Source: Lucinisca nassula (taxonomy: Eukaryota > Mollusca > Bivalvia > Lucinida > Lucinidae). From it: a stretch of DNA of 64,000 nucleotides. This document shows, in pieces, positions 22,092 through 32,730 of the stretch. Positions within the stretch are counted from its first letter, which is position 1. Every line of letters starts with the position of its first letter. The translations under genes and the position numbers were made by a program. The notes beneath the pieces were generated by a model. The model was not told the origin of the DNA and ran no database searches. It was given only the letters and a program-made list of their open reading frames with translations. The stretch covers positions 19,963,395 to 20,027,394 of the forward strand of contig OY757017.1 in assembly GCA_963580285.1 (NCBI GenBank), in the 5' to 3' direction.

Positions 22092-22409
22092 GAATGTAAC
22101 TGACATTTCATACAATAGTTGCTGACAGTAAAAACAGTTTAGACCTCAGTATTTTCCTTTAAGGAGCAGTTCAATCTGGGTCTACTCTGTTTAGTCACTG
22201 TTTTGAGTATCTGGAGTCATTATTGTAATTCCTAAGCAATTATTTTGTTGTTGACAACATGTGCAATATTCAATTAAAATTTATGTAAATAGTAGAGATT
22301 TTTTTATTCATATTCAGCCAGTCTGTGTTATGTACAGTCCTTTCCATCGCATGATATTAGATATTTTTCCTTTTTTCTCCATATAAACCTTGCAGAGATG
22401 GTTCTGATG

Positions 22410-22540
22410 AAGATAAGAATTTACATGGGTGTGAGGGGTGGATAGAAAAATCCATCCCAAGGGTCACTGTCTGGCATCACGAGGGACGGGTTTTTCTATT
22501 CCACCCCTAACACCCATGTAGGATTCTTTTTCTTGCATAC
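22410..22540. repeat. hairpin repeat
   Basis: TACATGGGTGTGAGGGGTGG and its inverse CCACCCCTAACACCCATGTA flank a centre containing TGGCATCACGAGGGACGGG. The centre wording recurs at about 12370. It looks like a small foldback element. Confidence 0.55.
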
Positions 22541-22949
22541 CTTCCATTTCTGAGCATGGATTTCAAATACCGGTACTGCATATCACTTTGGTTGCGGACA
22601 CCCGCCATATTTATGTTTAGTGACGTCACATAATATACTGTGATGTTAACCTTAACGTCGGCGCATATGAGATCCTATCCAACCAGTATTATTATCAAAC
22701 ATGCGAGAATATTCAATTTTGGGTAAGAAAATCAGGGCAAAAGCAGACTTTCAATCCCAAGCTAAAAACTATGGATTTCCTTAACTGGCGTGCAAGAATA
22801 CACGTTCCCACATCCTTAGTTTATTACTCCAAATTAACCTATGTTGTTGGTATTCTTTAGAACCTCCTGGGGCGGTTCTGATGAATACCCACAAGAGGTT
22901 TTCATGTAAAGTTTACAAAAAATATCATTCATTTATCACCAAATACCCA
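22541..22949. other. unassigned; M4-type hairpin remnant
   Basis: TGACGTCAC occurs at about 22620. An M4-like hairpin (AACCTCCTGGGGCGGTTCTG) is at about 22855-22895. No gene is seen. Confidence 0.4.
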
Positions 22950-23130
22950 CTTATTGTCAACACTGTTTAGGTCATATGGAGACATTGCTTCCAGTTTTGT
23001 TGGACTTTTACCCAACATTGAGATGAAATAACATCTCAAGCCCTACAACAAAAACAAACCAACATGGTTTGCCTGAGCGGGCTTTGACCTTTAAAGTGGT
23101 TTACAAGTACTCATGTGCGGGTGGAAAATA
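22950..23130 (-). mobile_element. SINE B partial copy
   Basis: TTGTCAACACTGTTTAGGTC, CATTGCTTCCAGTTTTGTTGG, GAGATGAAATAACATCTCAAG and GTTTACAAGTACTCATGTGC follow SINE B order on the minus strand; the head is missing. Confidence 0.7.
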
Positions 23131-23134
23131 AAGG

Positions 23135-23469
23135 TACCGTATTCGCCCTAATTACTGCACATGCTCCTATAAGCACACACCAAAGCTATTTTTGAAAAGG
23201 AAATACATAAGCGTACACTTTACAATAACCTCCCCCTAGACACTCCCACAGTAAATCTATAAAAAATTCTAACGTTATTTCTTCAACAGTGAAGGCAATG
23301 CTTAAGTATCCTTTTCCGTCCCATTAAATACTCGTATCAGTATGCATCATCTCGAAAGCTAGTGTTTTTGCATCGAGTGTGCGCTAATTAGGTAGATTTT
23401 TCACCGTGATTTGTTGACACGATTTTGAAAAAATAAGCGCATGGTGCGGTAATTAGGGCGAATACGGTA
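23135..23469. mobile_element. TA-flanked MITE (family M6)
   Basis: Inverted ends: CCGTATTCGCCCTAATTACT on the left and CCGTATTCGCCCTAATTACC on the reverse of the right end, about 28 bp each, with TA outside. About 335 bp, no coding. TA duplication and ends of this sort fit the Tc1/mariner/pogo group; the subgroup is not assigned. Confidence 0.8.
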
Positions 23470-23616
23470 TGTTGTATTACTCAATAGAGGGAATGGCTGT
23501 GTGTGGCAAAGGTGTCGTGTATCTTGCATCATGCAGGGTGTCCAACTGATATTAGCTTACAGTTGGACAAGGCTTGGTGTCCTTGCAGCATGTTATGGAA
23601 GCAATGGAAAGCTGTT

Positions 23617-24025
23617 TTAGCTCACCTGACCGAAGGTCATGTGACTGTGAGATGTCCAGCGTCGTCTTTCGTCATGCTTTCGTAAACTTTTCTTGTGAAC
23701 ACTAGACGCCACAGTTTTGGGCTAATTATCATCAAACTTGGTCAGAATGACCATCATGACAATATCCCAATCAAATTTTAATATGGCTCATGCCGGGTCA
23801 AAAACTAGGTCAGTAGGTCAATCATTGAAAACCCGTGAACAAACTAGAGGCCACAGTTTTGGTCTGATCATCATCAAACTTGCCAAGAATGAACATCTTG
23901 ACAATATCTCGGTCAAGTTCTTGTAACAAGGGCTTCCCACTCATACAAAAAATGACCTGTGACCTTGACCAGTGACCAACTTTGTCATAACATTTGAGCC
24001 TTTTGACATAAAGCCTTCATATTTA
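23617..24025 (+). mobile_element. HINE 5' fragment
   Basis: TTTTAGCTCACCTGACCGAA with GGTCATGTGACTGTGAGATG is the 5' hairpin region, followed by CGTCGTC... and two units starting near 23705 and 23835 (CGCCACAGTTTTGGGCTAAT, GGCCACAGTTTTGGTCTGAT). The 3' end is replaced by the element at 24026. Confidence 0.6.
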
Positions 24026-24396
24026 TACCCCAAGCATACGAAGTATGCTATGGGGGTATATAGTTTTCGTTCTGCCGTTCATCCGTCTGTCCATCCGTCC
24101 GGCTTTCCGTTCATCGGTTAACAGTTTGGTTAAAGTTTTGCATCAAAGTTTCTAGGACATTGTATCTTCTGAAGCCTTTGATAGATTTAGTTGATACTTA
24201 CCCTGAAGTTACAAACTGGCTTAAAGATTTCATTGATGCATGTTCTACCTCCCACAGTGACCTTGAGGTCAAGGTCCCAGACTTAGGAATTTTACCTTTG
24301 GTTAAAGTTTTATGACAAAGTTTATAGATGCCTGTCTGTTCTAAACCCAAGACAAATTCAGTTGCTAATTGCATCAATTGAAATGATCGTGTGCTC
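24026..24396 (+). mobile_element. TATACCCC-type element, 5' part
   Basis: The hairpin TATACCCCAAGCATACGAAG ... ATGGGGGTATA and a (TCCG/TCCATCCG) tract are like the elements at 13561 and 21392, but the interior is a decayed AAGGTCA-rich repeat and the 3' end is missing. It abuts MITE M5. Confidence 0.6.
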
Positions 24397-24397
24397 A

Positions 24398-24579
24398 TAT
24401 GGGCCCCATCAAGCGATTTTGGCCAGAACCTTCGCTGCTCGCTCATACAAGCAGTGAATCAAGAGGAACCTTCAGACAGAAAGCCATATCCCTGGCCCCT
24501 CTGAATGGCTGGGCATGCGCAGTTAAAATTCGTCATGACGGAATGCTCGAAGACACAAATTCGCTTGGCGGGGCTCATA
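24398..24579. mobile_element. TA-flanked MITE M5, short copy
   Basis: Ends TGGGCCCCATCAAGCGATTT and, inverted, TGAGCCCCGCCAAGCGAATT are flanked by TA. It lacks the central hairpin of the copies at 43713 and 45887. Frames on both strands here are not genes. Confidence 0.8.
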
Positions 24580-24679
24580 TAATGTAGCAGATTCAATTCA
24601 GTACAAAATTGGTTAAAAGTACTCAGTTATAGAAAGTATAGCAGAGTTCAATTATACTCTCTAGACGAATCTAAAAATA

Positions 24680-24835
24680 GCGGGTGATGGTAAAACAGTG
24701 CAGGCCCAGATCAAATACCGCCTTCTGTGGCGTCTGATCGGGGCCTACGCTGTTTGCAAACAGTTTAACTATTTCCCAAATAGATTTTGAAGAAAACACA
24801 ACCTGACATCCCTAAATTTTTAAATGGTCTTGTGC
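24680..24835. mobile_element. MITE M1 partial copy
   Basis: AAACAGTGCAGGCCCAGATC with its inverse GATCGGGGCCTACGCTGTTT forms the hairpin. It is followed by ATTTTGAAGAAAACACAACC and TGACATCCCTAAATTTTT, which match the right half of M1. The TTAA ends are not clear. Confidence 0.65.
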
Positions 24836-24867
24836 TTCTTCAGGTAGCAGATGTAATGGGTCTTAGA

Positions 24868-25012
24868 AAGTATACGCCTTGTAAACCAGGGGTCGCATGA
24901 TCGATCCCGGGCTTCTCCAGACTTTCGGATGAGTCTTTAAACCGAAATCCCGTCTCTGTATGACCTTAGCTGTTGGTGGGACGTAAAACTCAAACACTCA
25001 CTCACTCACTTA
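24868..25012 (+). mobile_element. tRNA-derived SINE (family D)
   Basis: It contains CCTTGTAAACCAGGGGTCGC and ATGATCGATCCCGGGC (B box), then CCAGACTTTCGGATGAGTC, a tail GGTGGGACGTAAAACTCAAA and (CACT)n. The 5' A-box part is weak. An inverted copy lies at 61568-61715. Confidence 0.72.
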
Positions 25013-25710
25013 GAAAGTATAGCAGAGTTCAATTATATTCGTCCTGGTTAAGAATACACATATGTGATTTTTGGGGTGTTTCTGATCAATAAAGAAGTTA
25101 TTTTTGTTAGAGAAAATATCTTTTCGCATTTCTTTGGCGGCATAGGACTGCCTAGAGGTTTTTAGAGCGTGCACAATCGAACGAGTAGGATTTTAAGGAG
25201 AGACCAATCTAATACCAGATTTTTAGGGTAAAACTGGTGACTACCGTGGTGATAGGGCGTTATGTGCTGGAGACATTCTGCCCCAAACTGTCACAAAACC
25301 AGGACGCAATTGTTCTTATTCCGCAATTATTCTACCTAGGTGTTCTAAGTGGGGATAGGTAATGAAGAATCAACTGACAACCATTTTATTGATACTTTAT
25401 TAATATAGGGGATGGTGAGAGACACCACTGTAGAAACTATTTGCAACAGATTCTGATTGCTTTGTTTCTGATGTTCTTGTAAACATCGATATATCATTTA
25501 TAAATTTATATAGTTTAAATACTTGAAAGATATGATAAAGAAAGAAAAAACTTTTTTTTTCTAAAATGCAATTAATAACAACCACAACAACAATGAAAAC
25601 AATTTTGGTGACCAAACAGTCCCTCAGTACCTGAGCTGTAGTTAATGTCTTCTGTTAAGATTTCTGCTTTGGATCAAAGACATGAAAACCGTCAAGTGTA
25701 CAAATTTTCA
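25013..25710. other. unassigned AT-rich stretch
   Basis: No gene, element end or RNA is supported. A 71-residue minus-strand frame (25400-25615) is of low complexity. Confidence 0.4.
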
Positions 25711-25757
25711 GGGTCAGAACAGCTAGTTCCACCAAATTAGGCCTCATCAGTGACCCC
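25711..25757 (-). ncRNA. decayed hammerhead ribozyme motif
   Basis: On the minus strand GGGTCA-CTGATGA-GGCC is kept and stem I (GGGTCA with TGACCC) is a perfect 6 bp, but GAAA is replaced by GAAC and stem II is weakened. It aligns with the motifs at 47321 and 51500. It is judged unable to cleave and taken as a relic of the same retroelement family. Confidence 0.65.
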
Positions 25758-26055
25758 CAATATATTCTAGCCCTATTTAAACTACTATATTCTTTAAGCA
25801 TGAATTAAAAAAAATACTAACAAGATGCAAAATGTGCCTAATGCTATCCAAATATTACAAACCATCGCCCATCAGCACTGTCAGTACTTTGATTACTGTA
25901 GTGGTCAATGACCGCGTGTATTCAAAAGGCAAATTTTATGTCTTACACTTAGTGTAGCATGTACATTTATACACCGTTGTGTAGGTATTGAATAACCCTT
26001 TACATGTATGTATTGGTTTTTAACGTGCCCCACGTGAATATCGAGCTAGAGGACA
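25758..26055. other. unassigned sequence downstream of the hammerhead relic
   Basis: Nothing recognisable. It may be the remainder of the ribozyme-bearing retroelement, but no second motif or shared wording was found. Confidence 0.35.
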
Positions 26056-26059
26056 ATCG

Positions 26060-28008
26060 AACATTCCTCGTAAGTCAATGGAAGCTAATAAGTCCCTGGA
26101 CGTGGCCAATTTCGACACTATAGGCATGTTTGGCAGGATTTATCTGAGTGACCACTTAACCCTTATCTTGCTGAATATTCATTTAAGCCACACCCATTTC
26201 TGTCTATCAACCAATCAAATTACTTTATTTAATTTATTGCTTCAAATTCACAAACTGAATGCCAAACAGTGTAGATCCTGATCAGATGGCTTCTTCAGAA
26301 GCCATCTGATCTGGATCTACACTGTTTGCAAAGACAGGGGTTGTTGCGAACAGCAAGATAAGGGTTAATGTTGCTACATACTAATTCTCTAAGCTCTGGG
26401 CCAAATGGTTTCAGAGATGAATATTTTTAAAGTGTTTTACCATTATAAGTCTATGGTAGCTAATGGGCCTAGGGGCATGGCCAATTTGGACTCCAGGGGA
26501 TCATTGGCAGGAATTATGTAGGTGTCCATTTAACGTTGCTACATTCCAAATATCTAAGCTTGAAGTTTTTCCCATTTTATGTCAATGGGAATTTATGAGC
26601 CCCGGGGTGTGGCCAATTTGAACCCCATGGGCATGCTTGGCGAAATTTATGTAGGTGAGGGACGTGGGTAATTTAGACCCTAGAGACATGGTTGTCAGGA
26701 TTTATGTAGGTAACCACTTGATGTTGCTTCGTACTAAATTTCTGAAATCTTGGCCCTGTGGTTTCAAAAAAGAGGGGCATGGTTGGCAGGATTTATGTAG
26801 GTATGTACTTGTCGTTGCTTCATACAAAATATCTAAGCTCTGGGCCTTACGGTTTGAGAGAAGAAGACTTTTGAAGTTTTTCCAAGATGTCCTTGGGAGC
26901 TAATGAGCCCCGGGACATGGCCAGTTTGGACCCCATGGGCATGGCTGGCTGGATATTTGTAGGTGACCACTTGATGTTGCTTCACACTAAACATCTTAGC
27001 TCTGGGCCGTGTGGTTTCAGAGAAGAGGATTTTTTTAAGTTTTCCCCCATTATTAAGTCTATGGGAGCTAATGAGCCCAAGGGCGTGGCCAAATTGAACC
27101 TAGGGCATGGTCGGCAGGATCTATGTAGGTGACCACTTGACGTTGCTTCATTCTGAATATCTAAGCTCAGGTCCCTGTGGTTTTAGAGAAGATTTCTGAA
27201 GTTTGCCAAACTGTTTGGGAGATAATGAGCCCCGGGGCGTGGCCAATTTGGACCCACAGGTGCATGGTTGGCAGGATTTTTGTAGGTGACCACTTAAAGT
27301 TGCTTCACACTAAATATCTAAGCTCTGGGCAATTATAAGTCTATGGGAGCTAATGTGCACAAGGGCATGCCAATTTGGACCCCAGTGGCATGGCTGGCAG
27401 GGCTTATGTAGGTGACCACTTGATGTTGCTTCATACTAAATATCTAAGCTCTGGGCCTTGTGGTTTCACAGGAGGAGGTGTTTGAAGTTTTTCCCATTAT
27501 AAGTCTATGGGAGCTAATGAGCCCAGGGTAGTGACCAATTTGGGCCCGAATGGCATGGTTGGCAGGATTTATGTAGGTGTCCACTTGACGTTGCTTCACA
27601 CTAAATATCTGAGCTCTTGGCCGTTTGATTTCAGAGAAGTATATGGGAGCTAATTAGCCCCGGGGCGTGGTCAGTTTGGACCCAAGGTGCATAGTTGACA
27701 GGATTTATGTAGGAGGTGGCCACCTGACGTTGCTTCCTACTAAATATCTAAGCTCTGTGCCTTATTGTTTCAGAAAAGAAGATTTTGAAGTTTTTCCCAC
27801 GGCAACTAGAATACCCAATCGATCAGCCCAAAAACTATATGCAGCCCTTCCCCCTGCTTGATAATGCTTTCCATGAAATTTGATCAAAACCGGCCTTGGG
27901 GTATCAGAGATATACTTATTTGAAATTGTGGACGGACGACGGACGGACGGACGACGGAGTATTGTCATACTAATACCTCACATGAGCCTTCGGCTCAGGT
28001 GAGCTAAA
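26060..28008 (-). mobile_element. minus-strand HINE with array gamma
   Basis: The 5' end is at the right: ATGAGCCTTCGGCTCAGGTG then AGCTAAAAA, preceded by a (GGAC)n tract at 27930-27955 (CCGT-type on the minus strand). The array (about 26060-27800) is the reverse complement of the 7.4-kb array: GGCAGGATTTATGTAGGTGA and TCTAAGCTCTGGGCC recur about every 150-170 bp. The 3' end is not clear near 26040. It holds MITE M2 at 26156-26368. Confidence 0.72.
26156..26368. mobile_element. TTAA MITE M2 with readable empty site
   Basis: TTAACCCTTATCTTGCTGAA at the left and CAGCAAGATAAGGGTTAA at the right. The host array reads GACCACTTAA before and TTAATGTTGCTACATAC after, so removing the element and one TTAA restores GACCACTTAATGTTGC, the array wording. 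The central hairpin (26262-26332) has GCCAAACAGTGTAGATCC and its inverse. Confidence 0.92.
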
Positions 28009-28344
28009 AATGGTTCGATCCGCTGAACAAAATGGTTGACAGAGCCAGAAAAAATTAAGACGACATTTCCTCCTAGGTCAATGACCCGATTTCAAAACAA
28101 TTTTGGTGAAATGTTCCTTGGATGACCCTCTACTAAAATAGCTAAAATGGTTTCGCTCTGCTGCACAAAATGGCCACCAAAGCTAAAAATAGCAAAAACT
28201 TTAGACGGTATCGCCGAGGCCAGTGGCGGCGATTTCAAAATAATTTCACAGAAAGGTTCCTCTTTAAGCTCATTTACCAAAATTGTTTAAATGGTTCCAC
28301 TGTGCTGCACGAAATTATCACCAGACCTAAAATTAGGAAAACCT

Positions 28345-28534
28345 TTAAGGGGAATGGAAACACTTTCAGAGGAGGCAAGTCCTGCAAAAGTATTTCTGTC
28401 TCCCATGTCAACAGGAGTCGACTCTTAAAGAGTAGACCCCTTTTTCCGTGGAACAGGGCTTATAGAAAAGCGAACAGGAAGTCCCGAAAGTTGTCTTCCT
28501 TTGAAAAATGGCGGCAAAATTTGCTAGGTGTTCT
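28345..28534 (-). mobile_element. TTAA MITE M3, truncated at one end
   Basis: TTAAGGGGAATGGAAACACT marks one end. The interior (GTCGACTCTTAAAGAGTAGA, TATAGAAAAGCGAACAGGAA) is M3 in reverse, ending near TTGCTAGGTGTTC without the final TTAA. Confidence 0.7.
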
Positions 28535-28680
28535 GCAAGTGGCCTGATTTCAAAATTATTTCCCAGAAATGTTCTTCGCATGCCCTTTTGCCAAAATTGC
28601 TCAAATCAATCCGTTCCATTGAACAAAATGGCTGCTAGAGCGATAAATAGAAGGAAAAAAAAACGATATAATAACCAATA

Positions 28681-28882
28681 TTAACCCATTTAGTACCAGA
28701 AACCTAAAAACGGGTACCCTGGCAAACAAAGCAGGCCCAGATTAGGGCCTCCACTGTTTGCTAAAAGTTCAGTCATTTTGCAAATAAATTTTGGATAAAA
28801 CACAACCTGTAACCCCAAAATTTTGAAATTAACTCCTGTTTATATATAAGGAGGAAGATTCCATTTGGTAAAAAAAGGTTAA
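28681..28882. mobile_element. TTAA MITE M1, uninterrupted reference copy
   Basis: TTAACCCATTTAGTACCAG at the left, TTTGGTAAAAAAAGGTTAA at the right; inside are GGGTACCCTGGCAAACA, a short hairpin and CAAATAAATTTTGGATAAAA. This copy shows what 75-858 looked like before the LINE entered. Confidence 0.85.
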
Positions 28883-29286
28883 AAGTGTACCTCTTATGCC
28901 TCTTTTCCTAAATTGCTTTAATGGTTCTGCCTGGATAAAAAATGGCCACCAGAGCTAAAAATAGAAAAAAAGCAAACCAAAGTACATCTTCTAGGATAGT
29001 GGCGCGATTTCAAAATTATTCTTGGGAAATAAATAGAGGAGCAGTCTGATCAGGATCCACGCTATTTGCATTTATGCAAAAGATATATTTAAAAAGTTTT
29101 CAAGAAGTTGCAGCAAACAAATAAACAGAAGACGTTTTTCAAATGCAGTTTTATATGCCCGTTTTGTAAAAAAAAATAAAAAATAAAAAAAAAATAAATA
29201 AATAAAAAATGGCTGTATTATGGTGTCATGCTCCATAACTCAGTAACCATTAGGGATGTCTTTGTGCAACTTTATAGGAATATGTA

Positions 29287-29499
29287 TTAACCCTTATCTT
29301 GCTATTCACGACAACCCTTTTCTTTTGAAACAGTGTAGATTCAGATCAGATGGCTTCTGAAGAAGCCATCTGATCAGGATCTACACTGTTTGGCATTCAG
29401 TTTATGAATTTGTAGCAATAAATTACATCAAGTAATTTGATTGGTTGATAGACAGAAATGGGTGTGGCTAAAATGAATATTCAGCAAGAGAAGGGTTAA
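29287..29499. mobile_element. TTAA MITE M2, complete
   Basis: TTAACCCTTATCTTGCTATT at the left and TTCAGCAAGAGAAGGGTTAA at the right. The central hairpin has CAGATGGCTTCTGAAGAAGC at its tip. It is 213 bp, the same length as the copy at 26156. Confidence 0.88.
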
Positions 29500-29529
29500 G
29501 TCAGGACGACGTTACGTGTGGCGAACTAC

Positions 29530-29845
29530 CGGCCCCGATAGCTCAGTTGGTAGAGTGTCCGCTCCGGGGAACGGGAGGTCACGGGTTCGATCCCGGGCCG
29601 CGACATACCAAAGTCGTAAAAAATGGTACTAGCTGCTCCTCGCTTGGCACTCAGATTTACGGGGTAGAGCTAGGACTGGTCGACCCAGTGTCAGGATAAT
29701 GTGACTGGGTGTGGTATCATCTAATGTGTCTAGGACATGATACTTCAGTGAGGCAGCACTATAAACGTGAGCATTGAGCTCCCTGTCGCAACCAGACACC
29801 GTCGTGATATGACTGAAAAATTGTTGAAAGCGACGTTAAACCCGA

Positions 29846-29880
<35 letters not shown>
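29530..29880 (+). mobile_element. tRNA-derived SINE (family R) with (CA)n tail
   Basis: GGCCCCGATAGCTCAGTTGG (A box) and GGGTTCGATCCCGGGCC (B box) form a convincing tRNA-like head. A body with GTCGACCCAGTGTCAGGATA and the tail AAAGCGACGTTAAACCC end in (CA)n. Tail wording of this kind is reported for V-type SINEs of molluscs such as RUDI; that name is inference. Because the sequence continues as a SINE, it is not called a tRNA gene. Confidence 0.85.
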
Positions 29881-29882
<2 letters not shown>

Positions 29883-30004
29883 TGTCGAACTAGAATGTCC
29901 AGACCCCTTTCTTAATTTCCAAGTAATGCCCCTTTGATTTTTTCCAAACTTTCTTGAACGCACCATAACTCAGTTACCAATATCATTCATGCAACTTTAT
30001 AGGA

Positions 30005-30100
30005 ATATGTACAGTAAAATTCCTATATTAAGACCACCTTTGGGACTGTTCAAAAGTGGTCTGCAAGACCACTTTTGAACTGTCCCAAAGGTGGTGCCTG
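30005..30100. repeat. pogo/Tigger-like terminal foldback
   Basis: ACAGTAAAATTCCTATATTA is followed by an inverted repeat: ACCACCTTTGGGACTGTTCA and its inverse around a GCA centre (30028-30096). The outer left wording resembles ends of pogo-type transposons; the outer right end is missing. Confidence 0.6.
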
Positions 30101-30170
30101 ACCAGAGGACATTGTGTGGAGAAGACATGAAGAAAGACTAACTGCACCCTTCTAAATAAGCTTTTTATAC

Positions 30171-31150
30171 CCCACCACACGATAGTGGTGGGGTATTATG
30201 ATATACCGTCGAGTGTCTGTCCGTCCGTACCATTTCCGATCGATAACTTGAGTAATTCTTCACCGATTTTTTTTTTTTTTTTTTTTTTTTTTTTCAAATT
30301 TTGCATACATGTTTATACCGGGAATGAGTGGTATGGGGTTGTTAATGGGCAAAAATCCGTTAACATTTGACAAAGTTAAGTGGTTTGGGGGCGTTTCCGA
30401 TCAATAACTTGAACATTTTTTGACTGATTTTCTTCAAGTTTTGTATATACATTGGTATTGGGTATGAGTGGTTTAGGATGTTAATGGGCAAAATACGTTA
30501 ACGTTTGATGGAATTATGGCCCTTAACAATTCCCATTAAACAGTTTTTGGGCACTTATTCATTTCCAAAATGGAATATATGTATGAAACTTCATTGATAC
30601 ATAGACCACCATAAGAAGCAGGTTTTGGATTGTTAGTAGACAAAATGCATTAACATTTGACAGAGTTATTGCCGTAAACAATTTCTATTTAATGGTTTTG
30701 GGACTCTTTTTCGTTTATTTTATGGAATAATTGGATGAAATTTTGTGTATATATTGGTATTGGGAATGTGTGGTTTGGGAATTGCTCATGGCATAAATAC
30801 GTTAACATTTGACAGAGTTATTGTCGTTAACAATTTCAATTAAATGGTTTTTGAACACTTATTCCATTGCTAAAGAAACTTCACAGGTATATAGACAGGA
30901 AGAATGTTTAGTATTGCATGTTAATTGGTAAAATACGTTAACATATTTGACAGTTATGGCCGTGTACAAGTTCCATTAAATGCTTTTTGGGCTTTTATTC
31001 CTTAACTTAATGGAATATATGGATGAAACTTCACATATATGTACTATTAAAGGAAGCATGTTTGGGATTGTTAATTGGCAAAATACGTGAACATCTTTGT
31101 TAGAGTTATGGCCGTTAACAATTCTCATTAAATGTTGTTTTTTTTTTGTC
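30171..31150 (+). mobile_element. hairpin-capped element with about 150-bp array (zeta)
   Basis: It starts with the hairpin TATACCCCACCAC / GTGGTGGGGTAT (30171-30197), then GTCTGTCCGTCCGT, a long T run (30267-30294) and a repeat in which AAATACGTTAACATTTGACA and TGGCCGTTAACAATTCCCA recur about every 150 bp. No 3' stem-loop is seen. Confidence 0.68.
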
Positions 31151-31544
31151 ATGGCCAACTATATCTGACATTAGCCCGATGACTTTCAACCGTGACAGTC
31201 GCACAGAAAGTCAATATTGGGTTGTCTCCCTTTGACTGAGGCCTACGATAGATACTTATCGTGTACCTATCGTGTAATCAATATTCTGTTTTAATCCGGC
31301 TGCGTGTGAAAATGACCCCGGGGGATATTGAACGATAGATACGTCTAGTTAATTTAGAACTGCGTGTTTTGGTACTTTAAGCGAGAAAAATTCTCTTTTT
31401 GTCAAACGATTAAAATTGAGCCTTTTTGTACTTAAAATATTATCGGTTCTCATAAAATCCATTTTTTCTGGAATGTGATATTCCACATTATTTTTTGGGG
31501 AAATTTTTTTTTATAGTTTACGGATGTCAGATTGCAATATTTAA
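31151..31544. other. unassigned AT-rich sequence
   Basis: No gene or element is supported here. Confidence 0.4.
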
Positions 31545-31690
31545 AATTGCATTGTTTAGAAAAGCAACATGTTCATAAGTCCATGTAATAAAACCCCCTG
31601 TAAACCCCACTTTACATTATATACAGAAAATAGAGGTTTAGATGGGTTACAATGTGTGTGTGTTATCCGCACCAAGACATTGTATTGTTC
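31545..31690 (+). mobile_element. MITE M4 partial copy
   Basis: CCCCCTGTAAACCCCACTTT, ATATACAGAAAATAGAGGTT and GCACCAAGACATTG follow M4 order; the hairpin half is missing. Confidence 0.5.
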
Positions 31691-31790
31691 ATCATAAAAA
31701 TAATGTGCTTTTTTTGAAGATATAAATTAACATTTCGAAGATAAGAAAGAAAACATTATCACAAGGATATGTTTTCTTAATGGGTTGACA

Positions 31791-32037
31791 GTTTTGTTTG
31801 ATTGGAGGCTTAACGTCCCCGTCAACAATGTATAGGTCATTTTGCGGACACTGAGATGACTTCTCAAGCCCTGCCACCCAATGAAACCAGTAGGGTTTAT
31901 CTGCATGGACGGTCCAACTCGCACCACTTTTCATGGGCAGCCTTAGAGCCCCCATACAGTTTACTAGTACTCATGTGCTGTGGAGTCAGTTTCAGCTCTG
32001 CGTGGAAGCATCATGCAGCCCAATCTATTTCTTCACA
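31791..32037 (-). mobile_element. SINE B copy
   Basis: From TTTTGTTTGATTGGAGGCTT through CCCACCCAATGAAACCAGTAG-like wording to CAGCCCAATCTATTTCTTCA. The last few head bases are lost where M4 begins. Confidence 0.8.
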
Positions 32038-32320
32038 TCACGATAACACACCCGTGTGATGTAGTGCATTTTTCATACCTCAAAAAAGGTCATCTTTCTG
32101 ATGAAAATTTGTGATATTTTTCTTATTTATACTCAAAACATAGGTCGTGGGTGCCAGTTAGAACCGCCACAATGATGCGGTTCTAACGAGTACCCACAAC
32201 TTATGTCTAGGAGCAGAAATAAGAGACATAATGTATACCCCCGTAAACCCCAGTTTTCTCTATTTAAATTGGGGTTTAATGGGGTGTTCATTTAACGGAC
32301 TCGTTCACGTGATGAAGCCC
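32038..32320 (-). mobile_element. MITE M4, nearly complete
   Basis: It runs from CGATAACACACCCGTGTGAT through a hairpin (GTTAGAACCGCCACAATGAT / GCGGTTCTAACGAGTACCC) to GGGGTTTAATGGGGTGTTC and GGACTCGTTCACGTGATGA. About 280 bp; copies at 39.57, 39.86 and 41.21 kb agree in order. Confidence 0.75.
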
Positions 32321-32379
32321 CGTTGGGCGGAGGCCGTAATGGGTTGAGAGCAAAGGCCCTGATCTAAGCTCGACGTCTG

Positions 32380-32676
32380 ATCTGGGGCTTGAAGAAATAG
32401 ATAGGCTGCATGATGCTTCCACACAGAGCTGAAACCGACCCGCACACGAGTGCTGGTAAACCGCTAAGAGGATCTAAGCCTGGCTTAGAGGATCTAAGCC
32501 TGTCGAGGCAAATCGGTGCGCACAAGTCGGCCCGTCTATGCTTATAAACCCTAATGGTTTCATTGGGTGGCTCATCTCAGTGTCGGGTTAAAGTCCCACA
32601 AAAATGGAAGCAACGTCTCCAAAATGACCTTTACAGTGTTGACGGGGACGTTAAACCTCAAATCAAACAAACAAAC
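32380..32676 (+). mobile_element. SINE B copy with AAT tail
   Basis: From GGGGCTTGAAGAAATAGATA to AACCTCAAATCAAACAAACA, followed by (AAT)n at 32684-32725. It has a small internal duplication (GAGGATCTAAGCCTG occurs twice, 32469-32500). Confidence 0.85.
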
Positions 32677-32680
32677 AAAG

Positions 32681-32728
<48 letters not shown>

Positions 32729-32730
32729 CA

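Larger units (their letters stand above)
28009..29060 (+). repeat. decayed tandem repeat with AAAATGGC wording (array eta)
   Basis: GAACAAAATGGTTGACAGAG, GCACAAAATGGCCACCAAAG, GAACAAAATGGCTGCTAGAG and AAAAATGGCCACCAGAGC, with GATTTCAAAATTATTTC downstream of each, recur about every 120-170 bp after removal of two inserted MITEs (M3 at 28345 and M1 at 28681). Confidence 0.65.

Noticed and set aside
29745..29966. Frame with poly-Cys-Val at the (CA)n tract
   Set aside because: It is the translation of the microsatellite tail of a SINE.
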